This document shows positions 24,906-34,140 of a stretch of 64,000 nt of DNA, piece after piece. Made by a program: the position numbers and the translations under genes. Under the pieces are notes generated by a model. It had not been told where the DNA came from and searched no databases. It was given only the letters and a program-made list of their open reading frames with translations. This DNA comes from Mesorhizobium_L sp035547755 (GTDB taxonomy: Bacteria; Pseudomonadota; Alphaproteobacteria; Rhizobiales; Rhizobiaceae). Each line of letters opens with the position of its first letter. Positions within the stretch are counted from its first letter, which is position 1. The stretch covers positions 62,001 to 126,000 of the forward strand of contig DASZUG010000057.1 of assembly GCA_035547755.1 (NCBI GenBank), in the 5' to 3' direction.

Positions 24906-27089
24906 ATGAGTGAAGATTCGCATCAAAAGAAAGTCGTGCCGGTGCTGGTCCCGATGCCGGCCGAGCGACCCTATTCCTACGCGGTTCCCGATGGTGTCTC
25001 CGCCGAGCCGGGTTCGATCGTGCGCGTGCCTCTCGGGCCGAGGGAGGTGGCAGGCATCGTCTGGGACGGCGCATGCGACAGCATCGATCCGAAAAAGCTG
25101 CGGCCGATCACGGAAGTTTTCGATTGTCCACCGCTAAAGCCGGAAATGCGGCGCTTCGTCGACTGGGTTTCCTCCTATACGCTCTCGCCGCCCGGAATGG
25201 TGGCGCGGATGGTGCTGCGCGCGCCGGCGGCCTTCGATCCGGAACCACCGGTGGAAGGCCTGCGGATGACCGGGGCGGCGCCAGACCGCATGACGGGTGC
25301 GCGAAGGCGCGTGCTCGATCTTGCCGGCGACGGTCTAGGCTGGACTCGCTCGGGCCTCGCCCACGCGGCAGGTGTCTCGGCAAGTGTCATCGATGGATTG
25401 CGTGCGCAGGGCGTCTTCGAAACAATCGAACTGCCTCCGCGGCCTGTCGTCGCGGCGCCCATGGCCGGATACGCGCAGCCCAAACTGACCTGTGATCAGA
25501 AAGAGGCTGCGGAAAGGCTCCGCGCTTCGGTCGCCGGCAAAGGTTTTGCCGTCAACCTTCTCGATGGAGTCACCGGATCAGGGAAGACGGAGGTCTATTT
25601 CGAGGCGATCGCAGAAGCGCTGGAGCAGGGGCGGCAGGTTCTCGTCCTTGTGCCGGAGATAGCGCTGACGCAGCAATTCCTCGAACGTTTCCAGGACCGG
25701 TTCGGAGCCAAACCGGCGGAATGGCATTCCGATCTTTCGCCGAAAATGCGCGAGCGGGTGTGGCGGCAGGTGGCCGAGGGCGGCGTGCGCGTCGTCGCAG
25801 GCGCGCGCTCGGCCTTGTTCCTGCCCTTTAGCGATCTCGGGCTGATCGTCGTCGATGAAGAACACGACCCGGCCTACAAGCAGGAAGACCGCGTCTTTTA
25901 CAACGCTCGCGACATGGCGGTGGTGCGCGGCTCGATCGGTGGTTTCCCGGTTGTGCTGGCTTCGGCGACGCCTTCGGTCGAAAGCCGGGTCAATGCCGAG
26001 CAGGGGCGCTATCGACGCCTCGCATTGCCGGCCCGCTATGCCGATGCCGCGCTCCCTGACATTCACGCGATCGATATGCGGCGGTCGCCGCCGGCAAGAG
26101 GCGGGTTCCTTTCGCCGCTGCTCATCGAGCAGATAAACGGGACGCTTGCGCGCCAGCAACAGTCGCTCTTGTTCCTCAACCGGCGTGGCTATGCGCCGCT
26201 AACACTCTGCCGCGTCTGCGGCCACCGGTTCCAGTGCCCGAACTGTTCGAGCTGGCTGGTGGAGCATCGTTTCCGCGGCCAGCTCGTCTGTCATCATTGC
26301 GGACATTCGGAAGCGCGGCCCGAGGCCTGCCCCGAATGCGGCACATTCGATCATCTCGCGGCTTGCGGTCCAGGAATCGAACGCATCGCGGAGGAGATCG
26401 ATCAGCATTTTCCGAAGGCGCGGGTCATCGTCCTGTCGTCCGACCTGATGGGCGGCGTGAAAAGGCTGCGCCTCGAACTCGAAGCCGTTGCGAACGGCGA
26501 TGCCGACATCGTCATCGGCACGCAACTCGTCGCCAAGGGGCATCACTTCCCCAATATGACTCTGGTCGGGGTGGTCGATGCCGATCTCGGTCTGGCGAAT
26601 GGTGATCCGCGCGCCGCGGAACGGACGTTTCAGCTGCTGTCGCAGGTGACGGGCCGCGCAGGTCGGACAGGCAAGCGGAGCCATGGGTTTCTACAGACCT
26701 ACCAGCCGGACCACCCGGTCATGCAGGCGATCGTTTCGGGAGATGCGGAGGCCTTCTATCAGCGCGAGATCGACGAGCGACGGAAGGCGGGACTGCCGCC
26801 CTTCGGCCGGCTGGCGGGCATCATCGTCAGTGCGGCGACACGCGGCGAAGCAGAGGGCCATGCGCGCGAATTGAGGCGCGCGGTCATAATTTCGCGGGCA
26901 ATCGACGTCCTCGGCCCGGCCGAGGCGCCGCTCGCGCTCGTCGCAGGCCGCCATCGTTTCCGGCTTCTGGTGCATGGCGAAAGAAGCGCGGACATGCAGG
27001 GTTTCCTGCGCGCCATGCTGGCCGCCGGACCCAAGCCGCGCGGCTCGGTCCGGGTGCAGGTGGACATCGATCCGCAAAGCTTTTTATGA
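24906..27089 (+). CDS. priA: Primosomal protein N' (replication restart helicase PriA)
   Basis: 3'-5' superfamily-2 helicase that reloads the replisome at stalled forks. The 727-residue protein has the N-terminal DNA-binding region (~1-190), Walker A GSGKT at residues 224-228, DEEH box (VVDEEHDPAYKQ near 320), SATPS motif, the two-zinc cysteine cluster between helicase lobes (CRVCG, CPNC, CHHCG, CPECG, ~435-480), motif V/VI QVTGRAGR near 580 and the C-terminal PriA domain. ATG 24906. It converges on an MFS gene only 5 bases away and lies near the atp operon, as in other Hyphomicrobiales. Confidence 0.97.
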   Translation: MSEDSHQKKVVPVLVPMPAERPYSYAVPDGVSAEPGSIVRVPLGPREVAGIVWDGACDSIDPKKLRPITEVFDCPPLKPEMRRFVDWVSSYTLSPPGMVARMVLRAPAAFDPEPPVEGLRMTGAAPDRMTGARRRVLDLAGDGLGWTRSGLAHAAGVSASVIDGLRAQGVFETIELPPRPVVAAPMAGYAQPKLTCDQKEAAERLRASVAGKGFAVNLLDGVTGSGKTEVYFEAIAEALEQGRQVLVLVPEIALTQQFLERFQDRFGAKPAEWHSDLSPKMRERVWRQVAEGGVRVVAGARSALFLPFSDLGLIVVDEEHDPAYKQEDRVFYNARDMAVVRGSIGGFPVVLASATPSVESRVNAEQGRYRRLALPARYADAALPDIHAIDMRRSPPARGGFLSPLLIEQINGTLARQQQSLLFLNRRGYAPLTLCRVCGHRFQCPNCSSWLVEHRFRGQLVCHHCGHSEARPEACPECGTFDHLAACGPGIERIAEEIDQHFPKARVIVLSSDLMGGVKRLRLELEAVANGDADIVIGTQLVAKGHHFPNMTLVGVVDADLGLANGDPRAAERTFQLLSQVTGRAGRTGKRSHGFLQTYQPDHPVMQAIVSGDAEAFYQREIDERRKAGLPPFGRLAGIIVSAATRGEAEGHARELRRAVIISRAIDVLGPAEAPLALVAGRHRFRLLVHGERSADMQGFLRAMLAAGPKPRGSVRVQVDIDPQSFL

Positions 27090-27094
27090 TCGCG

Positions 27095-28483
27095 TTACCG
27101 CTGTTTCGACCTGGCGGTCCATGCGTAAAGCGCGCAGGCGATCTGGACGCAACCGCCAAGCACCATGGCGGCGCGCAAGCCGCCCGGACCAGCGCCGGCC
27201 AGCGCGAAGACTGAGCCGAGGCTGGCGACGCCGATGGTCGCGCCAGCCATGCGGGCGACATTGATGAGCGAGGATGCCGTGCCTGAGCGGGAGGCGGCGA
27301 CGGCTCCGACTGCGACGCCCATCAGCGGTCCTGTTGCGAAGCCCATGCCGAGACCAGTGAGCGCCAGCCCGATCTCCGTGGCGAGGAGACCGTGCTCATG
27401 GACGCTTGCGCCGATCAGCAGCAGACCGAGACCTATGATGGCGACGCCGCCGCCAGTCGTCGCCGGCGCGCCGAATTTGCGCACCAATGCGCCCGAAAAA
27501 GGCGAGACAATCACGAAGACGAGCGCCATCGGGATCAGGGCGATGCCGGCCTGGGTCGCGTCAAGGCGGCCCGTGCCCTGCCATGTCAGCGGCAGCAGGA
27601 AAAGAATGCCATACATGCCGAAGGTCATGCCGGTTGTGGCGACCGCAGCGCCCCGGAACTCGCGAATCCGGAAAATGTCGAGTGGCACGAGCGCCGCTTC
27701 GCCTCTGGCTGATTCAACCCTGATGAAGAAGATGAGCGCCGTTGCCGCAATGGCGAGCGCCGTAACAGCGAGCGTCACCGAGCCATGCGATTCGATAGCG
27801 GCAAAGGCGATCCCGCCGAGCGCGGCCATACCAAAAGCCTGAGCCGGTGCGTCGAAATGGCGGCCGGCGGGATCGCGCGATTCGGGGATGGCGATCGGTG
27901 CCAGGGCCAATGCGGCGATGGCCAGCGGCGTGACGACCAGGAAAACGCTTGGCCAGCCGAAATGGTGGATCAGCAGCCCGCCGAGCGTCGGGCCTATAAC
28001 GAATGCCAGCCCGTTACAGGCCGCCCATATGCCGAGCGCGCGGCCTCGCGCTGTGGGATCTTGCCAGACCACCCGGATGATGGCGAGCGAGGAGGGGATG
28101 ATGAGGGCGGCCCCCAATCCCGCGGCGGCGCGTCCGAAAATCAGGATCGGCACGGATGGGGCGAAGGCGCAGACGAACGAGGCGAGCGTGAAGACAAGCG
28201 CACCCGCCATGAAGACGAGCCTCCGCCCATAAAGGTCGGCCAGAAGGCCGCCGGTGAGCAGCAGCACGGCATAGACAAGATTGTAGCTGTCGACGATCCA
28301 CTGCATCGCAGCCACGCTGGCATGGAAATAGGCGCCGATCGGCCTGACAGCCAGATTGACCACCGCGGTATCGACCTGCGCGACAAGAACGGCGAGGCAA
28401 AGCGCTACCAGGGTCAGTCCGGCGAATCTTCCACCATGGGCATTGGCCGCTTCGAGAGGCGCTGCGTTCATGAAATTCATCAA
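27095..28483 (-). CDS. MFS drug/metabolite transporter, DHA2 (14-helix) type
   Basis: Predicted proton-driven efflux permease of the inner membrane, 462 residues. Helix 1 carries VAQVDTAVVNLAVRPIG, the DHA2 motif D1 region; motif A is GGLLADLYGRRLVF between helices 2 and 3; motif C-like glycines (GLAFVIGPTLGGLL) lie in helix 5. Around 13-14 hydrophobic segments can be counted. No adjacent TetR or MarR regulator is present, so the substrate is open. The 291-base gap to the next gene (28484-28774) holds a perfect short hairpin, TGCCCTC-CAT-GAGGGCA near 28664, and no convincing small gene. Confidence 0.87.
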   Translation of the reverse strand: MMNFMNAAPLEAANAHGGRFAGLTLVALCLAVLVAQVDTAVVNLAVRPIGAYFHASVAAMQWIVDSYNLVYAVLLLTGGLLADLYGRRLVFMAGALVFTLASFVCAFAPSVPILIFGRAAAGLGAALIIPSSLAIIRVVWQDPTARGRALGIWAACNGLAFVIGPTLGGLLIHHFGWPSVFLVVTPLAIAALALAPIAIPESRDPAGRHFDAPAQAFGMAALGGIAFAAIESHGSVTLAVTALAIAATALIFFIRVESARGEAALVPLDIFRIREFRGAAVATTGMTFGMYGILFLLPLTWQGTGRLDATQAGIALIPMALVFVIVSPFSGALVRKFGAPATTGGGVAIIGLGLLLIGASVHEHGLLATEIGLALTGLGMGFATGPLMGVAVGAVAASRSGTASSLINVARMAGATIGVASLGSVFALAGAGPGGLRAAMVLGGCVQIACALYAWTARSKQR

Positions 28484-28774
28484 ACGGGCTCCATGTTCAT
28501 TTCGGGTGGATATAGCGGCCCGGCGCTCCGCAATGCTTCGGAATTCATCGAAGTGTCCTGGTCGCGAGAGCGGCAGGATTTAACCTGGATGAGAATCTAG
28601 ACCCGCGTCCGTGTTGCGCCCACCCCGGTTTGTCAGGAGACTGCATTCGTGGAATATCATGCCCTCCATGAGGGCACGGCCGCTCACTGAGGAAGCTCTT
28701 GCTTGACTTCCCCTATCCCCGCCCTTCAATGCATGCGACACGCAATTCAAGGGGACCGACAGGGGAATCGCTTC

Positions 28775-29170
28775 ATGGGACTTTCCTTTCCCTGGCCTGC
28801 GAGCCAGGGCGAATGGCTGGCTTGGGCGTCCGCCGCCGTCACCACCTTGTTCGGCCTTGTGTTCCTGTTCGCGCCACGGACAGGACTTCGGCTCATCAGG
28901 CTGCAAACCCTTCCAACGCATCCCGAAGCATTGGCGGGATCGCGGGCCACCATTGCAGGCTTCTATCTCGGCATCGGCTTGAGCTGCATCCTGCTCGCCC
29001 AGCCGCTTCTCTATATGGCGGCGGGGTTCGCGTGGGCCTTCACCGCTTTCGGGCGGCTGGTTTCAATGCTGTCGGACAAGGGCGTGACGCTCTATAATAT
29101 TTCGGTCTTCGTCCTCGAGATCGTACTCGCCGCCTTGCCGCTCGCTTTCGCTTTTGGGTTCCTGCCTTGA
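28775..29170 (+). CDS. Small four-helix membrane protein (DUF4345-like)
   Basis: 131-residue predicted membrane protein with four hydrophobic segments: AWASAAVTTLFGLVFLFAP, AGFYLGIGLSCILLAQPLLY, MAAGFAWAFTAFGRLVSML and VLEIVLAALPLAFAFGF. The pattern and the RLVSMLSDKG segment fit the DUF4345 family as I remember it; function unknown. I chose ATG 28775, where the hydrophilic start MGLSFPWP begins, rather than the in-frame ATG at 28703. It lies in front of the atp operon (208-base gap). Confidence 0.78.
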   Translation: MGLSFPWPASQGEWLAWASAAVTTLFGLVFLFAPRTGLRLIRLQTLPTHPEALAGSRATIAGFYLGIGLSCILLAQPLLYMAAGFAWAFTAFGRLVSMLSDKGVTLYNISVFVLEIVLAALPLAFAFGFLP

Positions 29171-29378
29171 TGAGAAGTTCGGGTGACGCTTTTGCGAAAG
29201 CTTTTGCCGCATGGTGTTGCGAGTCTCGGAAGCCTATGCTAGACGGCATGCGATATTCGGTCGGGGGAAGCGGCGATTTTGTTCGCGCGACCGGAAATTT
29301 CAATCAAGTCAGTGGCTTAGCCGTAACCGACCAGGGGTGGCCGAAACGCTGACGGCAACGCGTGAGAAAAGGCCGCAA

Positions 29379-29939
29379 GTGGCGCAGTCCAGTTCGCTGA
29401 TTTCAGGTGTCGCAGAGCGTTACGCCGGCTCGCTTTTCGAACTCGCCGAGCAGGAAAACGCCATCGCCAAGGTCGAGGCGGATCTTGGGCGCGTCGAGGA
29501 GCTTCTTTCGGGAAGCGAGGACCTCAAGCGGCTCATCGAAAGCCCGGTATTTTCCAGCGAGGACCAGTTCCGCGCCATCTCCGCCATCGCCGACAGGGTG
29601 AAGATCGGCGGATTGGTCGGGAATTTCCTTCGTGTCGTCGCCCGGAACCGGCGGCTTTTCGCCCTTCCTGGAATGATCCGCGCCTTTCGCGCCATTGCCG
29701 CTGAGCGCCGGGGCGAGGTGGCGGCGGAAGTCGTCTCTGCGCATGCCCTGACGGCGGCGCAGCAATCGGAACTCAAGGCGGCGCTGAAAGGTGTCGCGGG
29801 CAAGAGCGTGTCGATCAGCCTTTCTGTCGATCCGTCGCTGCTCGGCGGCCTGATCGTCAAGATGGGATCGCGTCAGATCGACACATCCCTTAAAACCAAA
29901 CTCAATTCGCTCAAGCTTGCACTGAAAGAGGTCGGCTGA
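29379..29939 (+). CDS. atpH: ATP synthase F1 subunit delta
   Basis: Part of the peripheral stator that fixes F1 to the membrane sector. The 186-residue protein begins VAQSSSLISGVAERYAGSLF, close to the N-terminus I recall for Brucella AtpH, which supports the GTG at 29379 (AAGG upstream) over GTG 29337 or longer frames. Further family features are SPVFSSEDQFRAI near residue 65 and the C-terminal VDPSLLGGLIVKMGS with KLNSLKLALKEVG. The TGA overlaps the ATG of atpA. Genes for the membrane sector (atpIBEF) are not nearby, consistent with the split F0/F1 operons of alphaproteobacteria. Confidence 0.95.
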   Translation: MAQSSSLISGVAERYAGSLFELAEQENAIAKVEADLGRVEELLSGSEDLKRLIESPVFSSEDQFRAISAIADRVKIGGLVGNFLRVVARNRRLFALPGMIRAFRAIAAERRGEVAAEVVSAHALTAAQQSELKAALKGVAGKSVSISLSVDPSLLGGLIVKMGSRQIDTSLKTKLNSLKLALKEVG

Positions 29940-31468
29940 TGGATATCCGCGCGGCGGAAATTTCCGCAATCCTTAAGGACCAGATCAAGAATTTCGGCCG
30001 CGAGGCGGAAGTCACGGAAGTCGGCCAGGTGCTGTCGGTCGGCGACGGCATCGCCCGCGTTTACGGCCTCGACAATGTCCAGGCCGGCGAGATGGTCGAG
30101 TTCCCCGGCGGCATCCGCGGCATGGCGCTCAATCTGGAAGCTGATAATGTCGGCGTCGTCATCTTCGGCAACGACCGCGACATCAAGGAAGGCGACACTG
30201 TCAAGCGCACAGGCTCGATCGTGGACGTACCGGTCGGCGAGGGGCTGCTTGGCCGCGTCGTCGACGCGCTCGGCAACCCGATCGACGGCAAGGGGCCGAT
30301 CAAGGCGACGGAGCGCCGCCGCGTCGACGTGAAGGCGCCGGGCATCATTCCCCGCAAGTCGGTGCATGAGCCGATGTCGACCGGCCTCAAGGCCATCGAT
30401 GCGCTGATCCCGATCGGGCGCGGCCAGCGCGAGCTTGTCATCGGCGATCGCCAGACCGGCAAGACCGCCATCATCCTCGATACGATCCTGAACCAGAAGG
30501 CCATTCACGACAGCGGACCGGAGTCCGAAAAGCTCTATTGCGTCTATGTCGCCGTCGGCCAGAAGCGCTCCACCGTCGCGCAATTCGTGAAGGTGCTCGA
30601 AGAGCGCGGCGCGCTCGACTATTCCATCATTGTCGCCGCGACCGCTTCCGATCCGGCGCCGATGCAGTTCCTGGCGCCGTTCGCCGGCTGCGCCATGGGC
30701 GAATATTTCCGCGACAATTCCAAGCATGCCGTGATCGCCTATGACGATCTTTCCAAGCAGGCCGTCGCCTATCGCCAGATGTCGCTTCTGCTCCGCCGCC
30801 CGCCGGGCCGCGAAGCCTATCCCGGCGACGTTTTCTACCTCCATTCCCGCTTGCTCGAACGCGCGGCGAAGATGAGCGACGAAAAGGGCGCCGGCTCGCT
30901 GACCGCCCTGCCAATCATCGAGACGCAGGCGAACGACGTGTCGGCCTATATTCCGACCAATGTGATCTCGATCACCGACGGCCAGATCTTCCTCGAGACC
31001 AACCTGTTCTTCCAGGGCATCCGGCCGGCCGTGAATGTCGGTCTTTCGGTGTCGCGCGTCGGTTCCTCGGCGCAGATCAAGGCGATGAAGCAGGTGGCCG
31101 GCTCGATCAAGGGCGAGCTTGCGCAATACCGCGAAATGGCGGCCTTCGCACAGTTCGGCTCCGACCTTGATGCCGCGACCCAGCGTCTTCTCAATCGCGG
31201 CGCCCGTCTGACCGAACTCCTGAAGCAGCCGCAGTTCTCGCCGCTGAAGACGGAGGAGCAGGTCGCGGTCATCTTCGCCGGCACGCAGGGCTATCTCGAC
31301 AAGCTGGCGCTCAACCAGGTGACGCGCTTCGAGCAGGGGCTGCTTGCCTGGATGCGTTCCGAAGGCAAGGACGTGCTCGACGCGATCCGCAACGAGAAGG
31401 CTCTTTCGGACGAGCTTCGCGGTAAGCTCAAGGCGCAGATCGACGCTTTTGCGAAGAATTTCGCCTGA
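29939..31468 (+). CDS. atpA: ATP synthase F1 subunit alpha
   Basis: Non-catalytic nucleotide-binding subunit of the F1 hexamer, cytosolic face of the inner membrane. The 509-residue protein has the Walker A GDRQTGKT at residues 169-176, the N-terminal beta-barrel domain with VGDGIARVYGL, and the C-terminal helical domain. The signature PAVNVGLSVSRVGS lies near residue 363. Start overlaps the atpH stop (TGATG), so delta and alpha are translationally coupled; atpG follows after 31 bases. Confidence 0.98.
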   Translation: MDIRAAEISAILKDQIKNFGREAEVTEVGQVLSVGDGIARVYGLDNVQAGEMVEFPGGIRGMALNLEADNVGVVIFGNDRDIKEGDTVKRTGSIVDVPVGEGLLGRVVDALGNPIDGKGPIKATERRRVDVKAPGIIPRKSVHEPMSTGLKAIDALIPIGRGQRELVIGDRQTGKTAIILDTILNQKAIHDSGPESEKLYCVYVAVGQKRSTVAQFVKVLEERGALDYSIIVAATASDPAPMQFLAPFAGCAMGEYFRDNSKHAVIAYDDLSKQAVAYRQMSLLLRRPPGREAYPGDVFYLHSRLLERAAKMSDEKGAGSLTALPIIETQANDVSAYIPTNVISITDGQIFLETNLFFQGIRPAVNVGLSVSRVGSSAQIKAMKQVAGSIKGELAQYREMAAFAQFGSDLDAATQRLLNRGARLTELLKQPQFSPLKTEEQVAVIFAGTQGYLDKLALNQVTRFEQGLLAWMRSEGKDVLDAIRNEKALSDELRGKLKAQIDAFAKNFA

Positions 31469-31499
31469 TCGCGCCGGGAGAGGGAGACGGGCCTAGTCC

Positions 31500-32381
31500 A
31501 TGCCTTCGTTAAAAGACCTTCGCAACCGCATCGCCTCGGTCAAGGCGACGCAGAAGATCACCAAGGCGATGCAGATGGTCGCCGCGGCGAAGCTGCGCCG
31601 TGCGCAGGAGGCTGCGGAAGCAGCGCGGCCTTATTCGCAGCGTATGGCGGCAGTGCTTGCGAACATCACGCAGACCATCAATCCGGGTGACGATGCTCCG
31701 GCCCTCATGACGGGAACCGGCAAGGATGACACGCATCTCATCGTCGTGTGCACCGCCGACCGTGGCCTTTGCGGCGGCTTCAATGCGCAGATCGCACGTC
31801 TCGCCCGCGAGCATGTCCGCAAGCTTCTCGCGGCGGGCAAGCAGGTCAAGATCATCACCGTCGGCAAGAAGGGCAACGATATCCTGCGCCGCGATTTCGG
31901 TTCGCTGATCATCGACCGGGTCAGCCTGCGCGAGGTGAAGCAGATCGGTTTTGCCAATGCCGACGAGATCGCGCGCAAGATCATCACGCTCTTCAGGGAA
32001 GGGCAGTTCGACGTCTGCACGCTCCTCTATTCGGAATTCAAGTCGGTGATCAGCCAGGTGCCGACGGCACAGCAGATCATTCCCGCGTCGGCCGGTCCGG
32101 TCGAGGATACCGGCGATGCGGCGGGCGCGGTCTATGATTACGAGCCTGACGCCAATCTCATCCTGGACGATCTCATCCCGCGCAACATCGCGGTGCAGAT
32201 CTTCCGGGCGCTGCTCGAGAACGCGGCGGGCGAGATGGGCGCGAAGATGACGGCGATGGATAACGCCACGCGCAATGCGGGCGACATGATCAACAGGCTT
32301 TCGATCACCTACAACCGCCAGAGACAGGCGCAGATCACCAAGGAACTGATCGAAATCATTTCGGGCGCCGAGGCGCTCTGA
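31500..32381 (+). CDS. atpG: ATP synthase F1 subunit gamma
   Basis: Central rotor shaft of F1. The 293-residue product shows the long N-terminal helix (MPSLKDLRNRIASVKATQKI), the middle Rossmann-like part (TADRGLCGGFNAQI near residue 82) and the C-terminal helix with MTAMDNATRNAGDMI near residue 250, all hallmark gamma segments. ATG 31500 with GGGAGAGGGAG upstream. It lies between atpA and atpD with 31- and 43-base spacers, in the standard F1 operon order. Confidence 0.98.
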   Translation: MPSLKDLRNRIASVKATQKITKAMQMVAAAKLRRAQEAAEAARPYSQRMAAVLANITQTINPGDDAPALMTGTGKDDTHLIVVCTADRGLCGGFNAQIARLAREHVRKLLAAGKQVKIITVGKKGNDILRRDFGSLIIDRVSLREVKQIGFANADEIARKIITLFREGQFDVCTLLYSEFKSVISQVPTAQQIIPASAGPVEDTGDAAGAVYDYEPDANLILDDLIPRNIAVQIFRALLENAAGEMGAKMTAMDNATRNAGDMINRLSITYNRQRQAQITKELIEIISGAEAL

Positions 32382-32424
32382 CCGCCGGAACCGGCGGAGA
32401 GAACGGATCGAAGAGGTAAGGACG

Positions 32425-34032
32425 ATGGCGAAAGCAGCGACCCCAAAGAAGGCTCAGGCCGCCAAGGCCGCCACAGCGACGGTTAAGACGGCGGCCAAAG
32501 CGCCCGCAGCGGCGGCCAAGGCTGCGGCTGTGAAAAAGCCTGCCGCGGCAAAGGCGGCTCCGGCAAGGGCGGCTGCCGCAAAGGCATCCTCGCCCGTGCA
32601 GGCCGCTTCCGGCGGCGCCGTCGGCAAGGTTCACCAGATCATCGGCGCCGTCGTCGACGTCGCCTTCGAAGAGGGCCATCTTCCGGCCATCCTGAACGCG
32701 CTCGAGACGGACAATCACGGCAACCGCCTGGTGCTGGAAGTGGCGCAGCACCTCGGCGAAAATACCGTTCGCACGATCGCGATGGACACCACGGAAGGCC
32801 TGACGCGCGGCCAGCCCGTCACCGATACCGGCGCGCCGATCGAGGTGCCGGTCGGTCCCGGCATGCTCGGCCGCATCATCAATGTCATTGGCGAGCCCGT
32901 CGATGAAGCAGGCCCTGTGCATGCCGCGGAATTGCGCCCGATCCATGCGCCCGCGCCGGCCTATGTCGAGCAATCGACGGAGGCCGAGATTCTCGTTACG
33001 GGCATCAAGGTGGTCGATCTCCTGGCGCCATACGCGAAGGGCGGCAAGATCGGCCTGTTCGGCGGCGCCGGCGTCGGCAAGACGGTGCTCATCCAGGAAC
33101 TGATCAACAATATCGCCAAGGCGCATGGCGGCTATTCCGTTTTCGCCGGTGTCGGCGAGCGCACCCGTGAAGGCAACGACCTGTATCACGAATTCATCGA
33201 ATCGGGCGTCAACAAGAAGGGCGGCGGCGAAGGCTCGAAGGCTGCACTCGTCTACGGCCAGATGAACGAGCCGCCCGGCGCGCGTGCCCGCGTGGCATTG
33301 ACCGGCCTGACCGTCGCAGAATATTTCCGCGACCAGGGGCAGGACGTGCTTTTCTTCGTCGACAACATCTTCCGCTTCACCCAGGCGGGCTCGGAAGTGT
33401 CGGCTCTGCTTGGCCGTATTCCCTCGGCAGTGGGCTACCAGCCGACGCTCGCCACCGATATGGGCGCACTGCAGGAGCGCATCACCACGACGACCAAGGG
33501 ATCGATCACCTCGGTGCAGGCGATCTACGTGCCCGCCGACGATTTGACCGACCCGGCGCCGGCGACCTCCTTCGCTCACCTCGACGCGACGACGACGCTT
33601 TCCCGTTCGATCGCCGAGAAGGGCATCTATCCGGCCGTCGATCCGCTCGATTCCACTTCACGCATGCTCGATCCGCTGATCGTGGGCGAGGAGCACTACG
33701 AGGTGGCGCGTCTGGTTCAGTCCACATTGCAGCGTTACAAGTCGCTGCAGGACATCATCGCCATCCTGGGCATGGACGAGCTTTCCGAAGAGGATAAGCT
33801 GACGGTCGCCCGCGCCCGCAAGGTCGAGCGTTTCCTGTCGCAGCCCTTCTTCGTCGCCGAGGTCTTCACCGGCGCGCCGGGCAAGTTGGTTGACCTCGCC
33901 GACACGATCAAGGGCTTCAAGGGCCTCTGCAACGGCGAATACGATCATCTGCCGGAGGCCGCCTTCTATATGGTCGGCACGATCGAAGAAGCTGTTGAGA
34001 AGGCGCAGAAGCTGGCTGCGGAAGCGGCGTGA
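32425..34032 (+). CDS. atpD: ATP synthase F1 subunit beta with Ala/Lys-rich N-terminal extension
   Basis: Catalytic subunit of F1. At 535 residues it is about 60 longer than the family norm because of a low-complexity N-terminal tail (residues ~1-65) made almost only of Ala, Lys, Pro, Thr and Val, before the conserved core starts at GAVGKVHQIIGAVVDV. A similar tail is known to me from Brucella and relatives. Walker A GGAGVGKT is at 213-220, catalytic Glu in GVGERTREGND near 240, and the DELSEED-like region reads DELSEEDKLTV near 450. A 24-base inverted repeat follows the stop before atpC. Confidence 0.98.
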   Translation: MAKAATPKKAQAAKAATATVKTAAKAPAAAAKAAAVKKPAAAKAAPARAAAAKASSPVQAASGGAVGKVHQIIGAVVDVAFEEGHLPAILNALETDNHGNRLVLEVAQHLGENTVRTIAMDTTEGLTRGQPVTDTGAPIEVPVGPGMLGRIINVIGEPVDEAGPVHAAELRPIHAPAPAYVEQSTEAEILVTGIKVVDLLAPYAKGGKIGLFGGAGVGKTVLIQELINNIAKAHGGYSVFAGVGERTREGNDLYHEFIESGVNKKGGGEGSKAALVYGQMNEPPGARARVALTGLTVAEYFRDQGQDVLFFVDNIFRFTQAGSEVSALLGRIPSAVGYQPTLATDMGALQERITTTTKGSITSVQAIYVPADDLTDPAPATSFAHLDATTTLSRSIAEKGIYPAVDPLDSTSRMLDPLIVGEEHYEVARLVQSTLQRYKSLQDIIAILGMDELSEEDKLTVARARKVERFLSQPFFVAEVFTGAPGKLVDLADTIKGFKGLCNGEYDHLPEAAFYMVGTIEEAVEKAQKLAAEAA

Positions 34033-34036
34033 TTGC

Positions 34037-34131
34037 GGCAATCGGCAGTAGGCAATCGGCAATAGGGAGTAGGCAGCAGGGTCAAGCAGGAAACTGACGG
34101 CATTTTTGCCGACTGCCTACTGCCGACTGCC
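34037..34131. repeat. Inverted repeat between atpD and atpC
   Basis: Arms 34037-34060 and 34108-34131 (24 bases each) match at 22 positions when one is reverse-complemented; the core CGGCAGTAGGCA/TGCCTACTGCCG is perfect. The left side also contains degenerate tandem copies of a GGCARTM-like heptamer running on to about 34078. Between the arms is a short CGGC-ATTTTT-GCCG hairpin. The structure fills the 108-base gap inside the atp operon and would form a strong mRNA hairpin just before atpC. Confidence 0.85.
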
Positions 34132-34140
34132 TGGTAAGAA

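Noticed and set aside
34033..34140. CRISPR-like short repeats between atpD and atpC
   Set aside because: The units are 7-12 bases and inverted, spacers are not of constant length and no cas genes are present.
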